Source: Clostridiaceae bacterium (GTDB taxonomy: Bacteria > Bacillota_A > Clostridia > Clostridiales > Clostridiaceae). Taken from it: a stretch of 12,004 bases of DNA. Location: positions 1 through 12,004 of the forward strand of contig JAQSXU010000153.1 in assembly GCA_029256485.1 (NCBI GenBank), read 5' to 3'. A model generated the notes under the pieces. That model saw only the letters and a program-made list of their open reading frames with translations. It had not been told where the DNA came from and did not search any database. Shown piece after piece: positions 1 to 6,336 of this stretch (position 1 is the first letter of the stretch; each line of letters starts with the position of its first letter). The position numbers and the translations under genes are program-made.

Positions 1-813
1 ATCATTAAAAATCTCATTAGGAGAGAATATTACTATATTTTTAGATGTTATTTTATCACGATGCTTATATAAGAGATAGGCAATTCTATGAAGAGCAATG
101 GAGGTCTTCCCGCTTCCCGCAGGTCCTTGTACAATCAAGTTTCTGTACTCCTCATTACGAATTACTCTGTTCTGCTCTCTTTGAATAGTTGTTACTATGG
201 CCTTCATCTTACTGTCGGCGCTTTTGCTCAGGATATCCTGAAGTATTTCATCATCAATATTAAGATTACTGTCAAACATATACTGAATTTCACCGTTACT
301 AATCTTATATTGCCTTTTCAGTGTTATTTCTCCCTGAATAATTCCCTCAGGGCATTTATAATTAGCCTTTCCAATTTCGTAATCATAAAACATGCTGGAA
401 ACCGGTGCCCGCCAGTCATATATTAGAAAATCATAATTATCATCTGCAAGATTTGAGTTTCCAATATAATACTTCTCAGGCTTCCTATCTCCATTTTCAA
501 GAAAATCAATTCGTCCGAAGTAAGGTGAATAAAGCATTTTCTCGTATTTTTCCTGAATTTTTGCGGTAAACTCATGCCTCCTCTTTTGTATTTTCATAGC
601 ATCTATGAATTCCATGAAGTCAACAATCTGCTCAAGTCCATTGCTTATGGAAAGGGAACCTACATCCTGCCAGAGCTGCCTTTGTGTTTCAAGGGCATTC
701 TTTTTAAATTTTTCTTTCATATCACGTTTTTCTTCATACTGCCTTCTAGCCTCTTTAAGCACCTGCTGAAGCCATTGATTTTCAACTTTCCATTCAATGT
801 CGTTCCTATTCAT
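1..813 (-). CDS. helD: HelD-like RNA polymerase recycling motor ATPase, N-terminal part (runs off left edge)
   Basis: The 271 residues visible are the N-terminal part of a UvrD/Rep-like superfamily 1 helicase of the HelD type; full-length relatives are roughly 700-780 aa. HelD proteins bind RNA polymerase and use ATP to release stalled enzyme from nucleic acid. Residues about 12-95 are charged and helical, as expected for the coiled-coil arm that enters the polymerase secondary channel. The family signature YDWRAPVSSMFYDYE lies at about 132-146. The Walker A loop GPAGSGKTS is at 230-238, followed by ALHRIAYLLY, which is characteristic of this family. The ATG at 811-813 has a strong GGGAGG site about 8 nt upstream. 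A promoter, TTGACG-N17-TATATT, is visible on the same strand (944-972), giving a leader of about 125 nt. The rest of the ATPase lies outside the window. Confidence 0.93.
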   Translation of the reverse strand, partial: MNRNDIEWKVENQWLQQVLKEARRQYEEKRDMKEKFKKNALETQRQLWQDVGSLSISNGLEQIVDFMEFIDAMKIQKRRHEFTAKIQEKYEKMLYSPYFGRIDFLENGDRKPEKYYIGNSNLADDNYDFLIYDWRAPVSSMFYDYEIGKANYKCPEGIIQGEITLKRQYKISNGEIQYMFDSNLNIDDEILQDILSKSADSKMKAIVTTIQREQNRVIRNEEYRNLIVQGPAGSGKTSIALHRIAYLLYKHRDKITSKNIVIFSPNEIFND

Positions 814-865
814 GCTATACCCCTCCCTTTAATGAATAATTCAGTAAGATTTTTTTAAAATCTAA

Positions 866-894
866 TTGACACCACCTGTTTAATAGTGTATAAT
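866..894 (+). promoter_or_regulatory. Perfect-consensus sigma-A promoter
   Basis: TTGACA at 866-871 and TATAAT at 889-894, separated by exactly 17 bp: both hexamers match the vegetative consensus completely. Transcription would start near 901 and run rightward, away from the helD start codon and into the helD promoter region. No recognisable protein gene lies downstream before a strong terminator at 977-1009, so the product is probably a short RNA. Confidence 0.8.
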
Positions 895-943
895 ATAATT
901 GTAGAATTATATATTTTAATGCTAGGTAAGTGGCAATAAGTTT

Positions 944-972
944 AATATATCACTTTTATTTTGTTGCGTCAA
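944..972 (-). promoter_or_regulatory. Probable helD promoter
   Basis: On the - strand, TTGACG (967-972) and TATATT (944-949) are spaced by 17 bp, each hexamer 5/6 to consensus. The start would be near 937, giving helD a leader of about 125 nt. It faces the + strand promoter at 866-894, so the two transcripts would overlap for roughly 35-40 nt. Confidence 0.6.
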
Positions 973-976
973 TAAT

Positions 977-1009
977 AAAGACATTTGTCCTAGGACAAAT
1001 GTCTTTTTG
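977..1009 (+). terminator. Rho-independent terminator, 30-bp perfect palindrome plus T-run
   Basis: Positions 977-1006 form a perfect palindrome (arms of 15 bp centred between 991 and 992, with CTAG at the centre), followed by further T residues to 1008. The strong T-run is on the + strand side, so it best terminates rightward transcription from the 866-894 promoter. The palindrome also sits 4 bp beyond the -35 of the helD promoter, so a second role as a regulator-binding site is possible. Confidence 0.75.
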
Positions 1010-1027
1010 TAACATTTTCACACTATA

Positions 1028-1353
1028 TTAAATAAAGCCACTATATTCCTTAGGTAAAGTTCCTAGTAAATATAGGTTATCTTCAGAAGCATTAATAAGA
1101 AGAATATTGCAGGGAAAAGGAGTTTATAAAATAAACAATATTGTAGACATTAATAATTTAATATCATTGAAATCTAAGTTTCCTGTGGGTTCATATAATA
1201 TTAAAAATCTTCCGGTACTAACTGACTCCACTAGCAGTTTTAGAAGCCCTACCAGTGATTCAGAACGTGCTATGATTACAAAGAATGTAAGTGAAATATT
1301 AATGTACATTATATTACTGTTATTTGATTAATGATTTTGGTAAGTGTTTTCAT
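1028..1353 (-). pseudogene. Decayed fragment, probably of an ABC transporter ATP-binding protein
   Basis: On the - strand a good ribosome site (GGGAG) precedes ATG at 1353, but the frame stops after 14 codons (MKTLTKIINQITVI). An overlapping ATG at 1309 opens a second 61-codon frame. This second frame contains VIIAR at residues 11-15 and ILYEPTGNLD at 37-46 (1172-1203). EPTGNLD is the exact Walker B/D-loop signature of MacB/LolD-type ABC ATPases, which normally follows IAR by about 11 residues; here the gap is longer and the Walker B Asp is missing. After an in-frame stop the same frame continues to 1028. No Walker A or LSGGQ is left. The signature is seen directly; that this is an ABC relic rather than chance is an inference. 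Confidence 0.35.
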
Positions 1354-1369
1354 ATAATCACTCCCAGTT

Positions 1370-1389
1370 TTAATTCATAAAATTTTACC
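1370..1389. repeat. 20-bp exact direct repeat, copy 1 (copy 2 at 10669-10688)
   Basis: TTAATTCATAAAATTTTACC occurs exactly here and again at 10669-10688. In both places it lies just upstream of a ribosome site for a - strand frame (the ABC remnant here, a methyltransferase at copy 2). It contains the palindrome TAAAATTTTA. The flanks beyond the 20 bp do not match. Confidence 0.55.
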
Positions 1390-1473
1390 AGTATGAATCT
1401 GATCATGTAAATATGATACCATATTTTGCACAATATTACATAGTATGCCACTACATTTTTTAGAATTCAACGC

Positions 1474-1509
1474 AAAAACACCGTACAATTCATTTGAATA
1501 ATACGGTGT
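1474..1509 (-). terminator. Intrinsic terminator of the HTH-DUF4180 operon
   Basis: On the - strand the arms ACACCGTA and TACGGTGT (1502-1509 and 1478-1485) form a perfect 8-bp stem. A further small ATTC/GAAT pairing lies in the loop, and a T-run follows at 1474-1477. It lies about 50 bp past the stop codon of the DUF4180 gene. Confidence 0.75.
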
Positions 1510-1556
1510 CCAAAATAATTATTCAATTTTTACAAAAAATAAACTTTGATTTAGTA

Positions 1557-1919
1557 TCATAAATTTGAAATCCAAACTTCAGCATCTGTAATATTCCTAA
1601 ATGTTTTGAAATGGTTCCCTTTGTTAACCTCCATAATCATTTCTTTAAATCTCTCATTAAGCTTTTCTTCCTCTTTAATAATAACAGCAACTTTTACATG
1701 GTAGTTTATAAACTTTTGCAATGCCATACCTGCGAGTCCAGTTTTAAGATTAAAAAAATTTTCAGATAATATAGCAGAATGCAGTACTATTGTATAAATG
1801 TCATTTTCCATACAATTAGATATGCAATCCAGCACATCCTGCTCTGAAGAAAGCTTCATCAAATCAGAAACAAATTCAATATATTTACTGTTATTTTTAT
1901 TTACTACTCTGTAATTCAA
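1557..1919 (-). CDS. DUF4180 domain protein
   Basis: A 120-aa protein that covers a whole DUF4180 domain. The recognisable core is ENFFNLKTGLAG at 53-64, followed by LQKFINYHVKVAVI at 67-80; the closing EVWISNL matches the usual family end. The family is common in Firmicutes, often next to a small helix-turn-helix regulator as here, and its biochemical role is unknown. The start is TTG at 1917-1919, chosen because a clear AAGGAGAG site stands 7-9 nt upstream; the next Met is residue 21 and would cut into the domain. It follows the upstream HTH gene by 21 nt and shares its promoter (2454-2482) and the terminator at 1474-1509. No signal peptide or membrane segment is visible, so it is likely cytoplasmic. 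Confidence 0.85.
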   Translation of the reverse strand: MNYRVVNKNNSKYIEFVSDLMKLSSEQDVLDCISNCMENDIYTIVLHSAILSENFFNLKTGLAGMALQKFINYHVKVAVIIKEEEKLNERFKEMIMEVNKGNHFKTFRNITDAEVWISNL

Positions 1920-1940
1920 AGTATCACTCTCCTTATAAGT

Positions 1941-2417
1941 TTATTCCATAAGCATTGAAATTGAACTTAACATCTCATGAATAAAGCTTAAATTGCCCCA
2001 TAGTAATACCCTTAGTCTGTTTGCTTTTTCATCAAATTTCATATTAATTGTAGACTTTGCCATTTTTGAATCTTTACAATTCATTAATGCTATAAGAGTA
2101 TTTGATATTCTAAAATATTCGTCTTTATCTACATCATTAATATCCACAACAGTAGATACATTTACCTTTTGCTTTACAGTTTCCTTAACTTCTTCAATAG
2201 TAACAAAATCAATATTTGATTCTTCACCAATTTTTTTATCACATATATTAACATTATTTCCTTCCATAAAAATACTTAAATCATGACCTGAAATTCTCCA
2301 TTGCTTTCCAACCTTGCATGCTGCAAGCTTCCCTTCTGTTATAAACTTTCTTATAGTCTTGGGATGCAAACCTAATATTTCTGCAATTTTATCTATTGTA
2401 TAAAATTGATTCTCCAT
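1941..2417 (-). CDS. Helix-turn-helix (excisionase/MerR-type HTH_17) transcriptional regulator
   Basis: A 158-aa protein. Residues 4-52 are a winged-helix DNA-binding domain of the excisionase/HTH_17 type: YTIDKIAEILGLHPKTIRKF, then the wing GKLAACKVGKQWRIS. Residues about 53-90 look like a charged linker, and residues 91-158 form a C-terminal domain I cannot name, carrying ISNTLIALMNCKD and INMKFDEKANRLRVLLWGN. ATG at 2415-2417 is preceded by AAAGGG. It is the first gene of a two-gene operon with the DUF4180 protein, so it probably regulates that operon, including itself; the direct repeats around 2491-2534 are natural operator candidates. What the C-terminal domain senses is unknown. Confidence 0.85.
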   Translation of the reverse strand: MENQFYTIDKIAEILGLHPKTIRKFITEGKLAACKVGKQWRISGHDLSIFMEGNNVNICDKKIGEESNIDFVTIEEVKETVKQKVNVSTVVDINDVDKDEYFRISNTLIALMNCKDSKMAKSTINMKFDEKANRLRVLLWGNLSFIHEMLSSISMLME

Positions 2418-2453
2418 AAAAAATCTACCCTTTCAAAATTAATCTATGATTAA

Positions 2454-2482
2454 ATTATAGTAATTCTTTTTACAATGGTCAA
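2454..2482 (-). promoter_or_regulatory. Sigma-A promoter of the HTH-DUF4180 operon
   Basis: On the - strand TTGACC (2477-2482) and TATAAT (2454-2459) are spaced by exactly 17 bp, 11 of 12 positions matching consensus. The transcript would start near 2447, about 30 nt before the ATG at 2417. A second perfect TATAAT lies upstream at 2525-2530 with a weak -35 (TTAAGT, 2548-2553, 17-bp spacing). Confidence 0.8.
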
Positions 2483-2490
2483 GCACTTTA

Positions 2491-2534
2491 ATGCATTTTG
2501 TTATATTTTATTATACTTTGTTGCATTATACCGC
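2491..2534. repeat. AT-rich repeated motifs upstream of the HTH promoter (operator or UP-element candidate)
   Basis: Just upstream of the -35, related units occur in the same orientation on the - strand: GTATAATGCAACAAA, GTATAATAAAA and ATATAACAAAA. The block is framed by ATGCA (- strand, at its left) and TGCAT. Such short direct repeats suit a small HTH_17 regulator, but an AT-rich UP element would look similar. Confidence 0.4.
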
Positions 2535-2545
2535 AATTAGTTTTA

Positions 2546-2590
2546 AAACTTAATCTTTTTATAAATCACTTGAAAATTAAGATTAAGTTT
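2546..2590. repeat. 12-bp perfect inverted repeat
   Basis: AAACTTAATCTT at 2546-2557 and its exact reverse complement at 2579-2590, with a 21-nt loop. On the - strand a few T residues follow, so it may be a weak terminator. No gene occupies this stretch. Confidence 0.5.
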
Positions 2591-2621
2591 CTAGGTATTG
2601 ATATAGAAGTTAAGAGCAAAG

Positions 2622-2661
2622 AAAAAAGTGCACCATCCAACCAAGATTAGCACTTTTTCTT
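2622..2661 (-). terminator. Probable terminator for the MFS-nitroreductase operon
   Basis: The arms AAAAAGTGC (2623-2631) and GCACTTTTT (2650-2658) pair over 9 bp, with the U-rich arm serving as the T-run in either direction. Read on the - strand it lies about 150 nt past the stop of the nitroreductase gene, with T residues after the stem. Confidence 0.55.
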
Positions 2662-2721
2662 AATTAACTTTTGATTAATTTCATCCAATAGCCCTAAAAC
2701 AAAATAAATGTTCTAAGGCTT

Positions 2722-2748
2722 GCTTAGTGTTACCAGCACTAAGCTTTT
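2722..2748 (+). terminator. Hairpin with T-run, + strand orientation
   Basis: GCTTAGTG (2722-2729), a 7-nt loop and CACTAAGC (2737-2744) form a perfect 8-bp stem, followed by TTTT and an AT-rich tail on the + strand. No + strand gene precedes it, so it may instead act as a 3' end structure for the leftward operon, or as a barrier to transcription entering from the left. Confidence 0.45.
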
Positions 2749-2809
2749 ATTATTTATATTATATCGAAATTTATATAAAAATATTTGTTTTAATTTTTAT
2801 AGAATGATA

Positions 2810-3604
2810 TTACAGATTTATAAAAGTAAACTCTAATGGATTTCTGTCAACTAACCTTGAATAAGCATATTTAGGATATCCCACCATAACAGCACCAGTG
2901 ATTTTCTTATTTTTAGGAATATTAAATAATTTAATTAACGGTGAATTATCCTTCATAGCAATTCTTTCAAACATTCCAGCCCAACATGAGCCTAATCCTA
3001 GTGTTGGCGCATATAACTCCAGGTATGCTAATGAAAAAATAGAATTTTCTCTTCCTCGTGGAAAGTTTAAATCAGCAGTTGCCAGGATAAGGCTGGATGC
3101 TCCTCGCAATATTGTATCAATTCCTTTTTCACGATATGGCTTTGTAAAGTTACTTGATACATTATCCTTTTCAAATTCTTCAATGACAAGTTTAACAGCT
3201 TCATCAAGTATTTTCCTATCATCTACAATAACATAGGATATATCCTGCAGATTATGTCCACTAGGAGCAAAATGTGCAACATTGATAAGCGCTATTAATT
3301 TTTCTCTTGGCACAGGGGTTTCTTTATATGAGCGGATGGAACGCCTTGAACGAAGAAAGTTTTCTGCCTCCTCAGAATTTAGTTTTGGAAATTTTTTTGA
3401 GCTGATTTGATTGGATAAGGGTGTTTTTATATTATCCATTGCTTCCTTTGGGCATATAGCTACACAATGACCACAGGCAATACACTCTTCAGTACAAACT
3501 TCTGCAGGGCCATGTTCTCCAAGTTTTAATACATGTTCTGGGCACTCATTTACGCATAAACCACATTTAATACATTTTTCTCGATTCACAGTTATCAAAT
3601 TCAT
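2810..3604 (-). CDS. Ferredoxin-nitroreductase fusion protein
   Basis: A 264-aa two-domain protein. Residues 1-55 hold two [4Fe-4S] motifs: C11-x2-C14-x2-C17-x3-C21-P and C41-x2-C44-x2-C47-x3-C51-P. Residues about 80-264 are a nitroreductase-family FMN domain with RRSIRSY at 87-93, PSGHNLQ at 114-120 and LGLGSCWAG at 202-210. The family transfers electrons from reduced ferredoxin-type clusters through FMN to substrates such as nitro or quinone compounds; the physiological substrate here is unknown. ATG at 3602-3604 has AAAGGAG 9 nt upstream. It lies 75 nt after the MFS gene on the same strand with no terminator between them, so the two are probably co-transcribed. A paired exporter and reductase under one XRE regulator would fit a response to a toxic small molecule (inference). 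Confidence 0.92.
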   Translation of the reverse strand: MNLITVNREKCIKCGLCVNECPEHVLKLGEHGPAEVCTEECIACGHCVAICPKEAMDNIKTPLSNQISSKKFPKLNSEEAENFLRSRRSIRSYKETPVPREKLIALINVAHFAPSGHNLQDISYVIVDDRKILDEAVKLVIEEFEKDNVSSNFTKPYREKGIDTILRGASSLILATADLNFPRGRENSIFSLAYLELYAPTLGLGSCWAGMFERIAMKDNSPLIKLFNIPKNKKITGAVMVGYPKYAYSRLVDRNPLEFTFINL

Positions 3605-3679
3605 TTTTATCTTCTCCTTTATTTTAAATCATTTTACAAATTACTGATGTGCTCATTCATTTTTAGAGGCAAATACATT

Positions 3680-4882
3680 TCAAAATTTAGTATGAGTTTT
3701 TCGATTTAAAAGATTATTAGTAATTAAATAATAAATATATGCTAGTAAAAGTACAATACAACTTGCAATTGTAATTCCAATAACATTAAATGAATGATAC
3801 ACAGAGGTGCTTATCCATGAACCAAGAGATCCACCTAAGTAATATCCAACCATGTAAAGGGAATTTAATCTGCTATGATTTTGGAGATTAAGTTTATAAA
3901 TCCTTCCCTGATTTAGGGACATATTCATTCTTGAACCAACATCTAAAGTAAAGGTTATAAAAATTATAATTATAAGCTTAAACCAGCCTATGCCTAGGAT
4001 CAAAAAAGAAATAAACATTATAGCTAAAGCAACAAGGTTCCATAAGCTTACATTTTTGCTGTTTGTAAGTTTTCCTGCAAATCCAGCTGTTAATGCGCCT
4101 GCTATACCTAAGAAACCAAATATTCCAACTACGGCACTTCCATAATTATAAGGATAGCTTTCTAAAATAAAGGACAATGAAACCCAAAAAATATTGAATG
4201 CACAAAATGCAGCAGCACCAAAAACTATTGTTTCTCTTAATATTTTCTCTTTTTTTAATAATGGAGGTAAGGATAATATGATATTTTTATATGAATTTTC
4301 TTTTTTTATATTATCATCCGGAAGAGAATAAAATAAGTATGCTGCAAAAATTAATAAAGCTATTGCTGCTAATTCATGAACTGCTCTCCATCCCAGTAAT
4401 TGTCCAACAACTCCTCCTAATACTCTGCCTAATAAAACACCAAGAAATACTCCTGTTAATAAGTGACCAACTATTATACCTCGTTTTTCTGAGGAAATAT
4501 TTGACGAAACAAATGGGATTATAAGCTGTGCTGAAACACTGGAAAGGCCCATAAAAAATCCTGTAATTACTATTAAATTAAATGTAGAGACTAAAGTCAT
4601 TAAATATAATAATACAGCTGAACAAATAATACTTAAAATGATTAACAGTTTTCTACTATACCTGTCTCCTAATGGAACAATAAACAATAATCCCATTGTA
4701 TAGCCTATCTGTATAAATGTTACAAGCTTACCAGATGATGAAGCGGGTACAAAAAAATCATTGGCAATATTAGTTAATAAAACTTGATCGTAGTATAAAT
4801 TAGCTACTATAATTGCACATATAATTGATAAAATAAATAATAATTTATTGGAAAAATTTTTGGTTTTCAAGTCTCTGGTCAT
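3680..4882 (-). CDS. Major facilitator superfamily transporter (probable drug/metabolite exporter)
   Basis: About 400 aa with roughly 12 hydrophobic segments. The N-terminal ANLYYDQVLLTNIANDF and the loop motif A GDRYSRK (residues 72-78) are typical of MFS permeases. A glycine-rich motif C-like helix, GVFLGVLLGR followed by GGVVGQLLGWR (about 144-166), points to an antiporter/exporter. Two starts are possible: GTG at 4888 sits only about 4-5 nt from the AGGA of the GAGAGGAAG site, whereas ATG at 4882, two codons later, has a more usual distance, so I use 4882. The gene is first in an operon with the ferredoxin-nitroreductase and divergent from the XRE/MmyB regulator at 5066, which probably controls it. 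Substrate unknown. Confidence 0.93.
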   Translation of the reverse strand: MTRDLKTKNFSNKLLFILSIICAIIVANLYYDQVLLTNIANDFFVPASSSGKLVTFIQIGYTMGLLFIVPLGDRYSRKLLIILSIICSAVLLYLMTLVSTFNLIVITGFFMGLSSVSAQLIIPFVSSNISSEKRGIIVGHLLTGVFLGVLLGRVLGGVVGQLLGWRAVHELAAIALLIFAAYLFYSLPDDNIKKENSYKNIILSLPPLLKKEKILRETIVFGAAAFCAFNIFWVSLSFILESYPYNYGSAVVGIFGFLGIAGALTAGFAGKLTNSKNVSLWNLVALAIMFISFLILGIGWFKLIIIIFITFTLDVGSRMNMSLNQGRIYKLNLQNHSRLNSLYMVGYYLGGSLGSWISTSVYHSFNVIGITIASCIVLLLAYIYYLITNNLLNRKTHTKF

Positions 4883-4953
4883 TTTCACATCTTCCTCTCT
4901 ATAAGTTATGAATATAGTGTATAATTAAAGTATTATTTTAAATAGAAGCTAAG

Positions 4954-5031
4954 TTATCATATGATAAATAGTACTAGGCTTAACAGATATGAAGTAATTT
5001 ATAAAATGGCTTTGTAAATTACTAGTACTAT
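4954..5031. promoter_or_regulatory. Divergent control region with palindromic operator candidates
   Basis: The MFS/XRE intergenic region holds a perfect 14-bp palindrome, TTATCATATGATAA (4954-4967). It also holds a perfect 10-bp inverted pair, ATAGTACTAG (4968-4977) and CTAGTACTAT (5022-5031); each arm is near-palindromic around AGTACT, and their centres are 54 bp apart. For the + strand gene, TTAACA (4980-4985)-N16-TAAAAT (5002-5007) is a plausible promoter; TTGTAA (5012-5017) with TAATAA (5035-5040) is an alternative that would have one operator in its spacer. For the - strand gene, TTAAGC-N16-TATGAT would carry the other operator in its spacer. Repeats are seen directly; regulator binding is inferred. 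Confidence 0.5.
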
Positions 5032-5065
5032 CATTAATAATTAAATATAAATAGGAGAGGTAGTA

Positions 5066-5884
5066 ATGATATCCAAAAGCAAAGAACTTGGATTATTTTT
5101 AAAAAAGAAAAGATCCACATTGAGACCAGAACAATTTGGACTTAAATTCGATAAAAAAAGAAGAGTGGAAGGGCTAAAGAGAGAAGAAGTTGCTGATTTA
5201 GCCGGAGTAAGTATTGACTGGTATGTGCGCATTGAACAAGGACAAAATGTTAATCCATCAATAGATGTGTTACTCTCTTTGAGCAGAGTTTTTCAATTAA
5301 ATAATGAAGAAAAAAGATATTTATTTAATTTGTCAGATAAAAAATTACCTATGGAAGACTTTACTACCGTTACTATTTCCAATACATTACAAAAATTCTT
5401 GGATAATCAAAATCCTAATATAGCTTATGTTACTGATAGCAGATTAACAATAATTGGATGGAATAAGGCTGCTCTAAAAGTTTATGGTAATTATGAAGAA
5501 ATGAATGAAAAAGAAAGAAATTCCGTTTGGAGAGCTTTTAATGATAATTATATAAAAGAACTATTAGATGATTGGGAGGGACATTCTAAATTACGTGTTG
5601 AACAATTGAGAGCAAATTACAGCTATTATGAGAATGATAATAAAATAAATGAAATTATAAATGAATTAAATGGAAAAAATTCTCTATTTAATAAATGGTG
5701 GAATAATCAAGGTATTATGGGAGCACCAGAGGGTCAAAAACTTTTACATCACCCTTTAGCAGGAAACTTATATCTAAGTTATATTTCATTTAAATCTACA
5801 GAAATAGAAGGTGCAAATATCACCATTCAAATGCCCATAGATGATAATACAAAAAATAAATTAAAGCAACTTATATTAGCATAA
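5066..5884 (+). CDS. XRE-family regulator with MmyB-like ligand-binding domain
   Basis: A 272-aa protein. Residues about 8-90 contain an XRE helix-turn-helix with the hallmarks of this subfamily: [19 protein letters not shown], then [20 protein letters not shown] and [10 protein letters not shown]. Residues about 100-268 match the MmyB-like (MLTR) ligand-binding domain, with [19 protein letters not shown] near 118-136 and [12 protein letters not shown] near 229-240. Members are usually repressors of a divergently transcribed gene and respond to small hydrophobic ligands. ATG at 5066 has the strong AGGAGAGG site 5 nt upstream. Its divergent partner, the MFS exporter, and the palindromes between them suggest autoregulated control of the exporter-reductase operon. 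Confidence 0.93.
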   Translation: MISKSKELGLFLKKKRSTLRPEQFGLKFDKKRRVEGLKREEVADLAGVSIDWYVRIEQGQNVNPSIDVLLSLSRVFQLNNEEKRYLFNLSDKKLPMEDFTTVTISNTLQKFLDNQNPNIAYVTDSRLTIIGWNKAALKVYGNYEEMNEKERNSVWRAFNDNYIKELLDDWEGHSKLRVEQLRANYSYYENDNKINEIINELNGKNSLFNKWWNNQGIMGAPEGQKLLHHPLAGNLYLSYISFKSTEIEGANITIQMPIDDNTKNKLKQLILA

Positions 5885-5903
5885 AGTCTTCGTCATTTAT
5901 GAT

Positions 5904-6086
5904 ATGGTTCACAGTAACGATTTTAGCGTAAACTTTTTAAATGAACTTGCAAAATTAGTAGGGGTTAGAAGAGAAACAATAGTTCATTTAGAAAACGGAA
6001 AATATAACCCTTCTTTAAAATTAGCTATAGACATAGCAAGGGTATTCAATACAACAGCTGAAAACTTGTTTGAATTTATTGATTAA
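5904..6086 (+). pseudogene. Headless XRE-type regulator remnant
   Basis: A 60-codon frame. From residue 14 on, [20 protein letters not shown] followed by [15 protein letters not shown] matches compact XRE regulators of the YgzD type (about 65-70 aa). The expected first helix (a basic R-x2-LR stretch and LTQEEL) is missing and replaced by [13 protein letters not shown]. No ribosome site precedes the ATG. It follows the MmyB-type gene by 19 nt. Loss of helix 1 would disrupt the HTH fold, so this is most likely a truncated relic; a short functional variant cannot be excluded. Confidence 0.6.
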
Positions 6087-6096
6087 AATATATGTT

Positions 6097-6202
6097 ACCG
6101 GCAAGTACTTTTGCCAAATTTCGGCAAACAATTTTACTGAATATTTTCCTGATTATTTTAAAATATTGATTTTCTATGCACAAGCCTGTAACTCTTGCCG
6201 GT
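6097..6202. mobile_element. Possible 106-bp miniature element with 9-bp terminal inverted repeats
   Basis: ACCGGCAAG at 6097-6105 is exactly inverted as CTTGCCGGT at 6194-6202. The left side also contains a hairpin (TTTGCC 6110-6115 / GGCAAA 6123-6128), so the TTGCC motif appears four times in alternating orientation. The flanks are TATGTT (6091-6096) and CATGTT (6203-6208), which would be a 6-bp target duplication with one mismatch. GC-rich ends in very AT-rich DNA are notable. No coding sequence inside. A folded RNA element is the alternative. Confidence 0.3.
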
Positions 6203-6293
6203 CATGTTGAAAAGTTCACATCTGTACGAAATTCTATCAAACACTGCTATTATTAGTGCAGTATCTATCTCATATGGGCCATTAATTTAAGCA

Positions 6294-6318
6294 TAAAAAA
6301 AGAGCCGTCCTTGGCTCT
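6294..6318 (-). terminator. Strong intrinsic terminator after the 40-aa peptide gene
   Basis: On the - strand AGAGCC-AAGGAC-GGCTCT forms a 6-bp GC-rich stem with a 6-nt loop, followed directly by seven T residues (6294-6300). It lies about 18 nt past the stop codon of the 6337-6459 gene. Confidence 0.85.
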
Positions 6319-6336
6319 CTAATTTCATATTTCTAT

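Larger units (their letters stand above)
901..1009 (+). ncRNA. Candidate small RNA opposite the helD promoter
   Basis: Inferred transcript of about 110 nt bounded by the perfect promoter at 866-894 and the perfect hairpin plus T-run at 977-1009. The only open frame that starts with ATG near its 5' end is MLGKWQ (919-939), which has no ribosome site. Its first part is antisense to the helD 5' leader and to the helD promoter. It matches no RNA family I know (it is not an obvious 6S, tmRNA or riboswitch). Promoter and terminator are seen directly; the RNA itself is an inference. Confidence 0.5.

Noticed and set aside
88..858. + strand open frames of 112 and 94 codons (88-426 and 574-858)
   Set aside because: They are antisense to a clearly coding helD region, have no ribosome sites and give no protein-like composition.
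1107..1331. + strand 74-codon frame
   Set aside because: It is antisense to the frame that carries EPTGNLD; no ribosome site and no recognisable motif.
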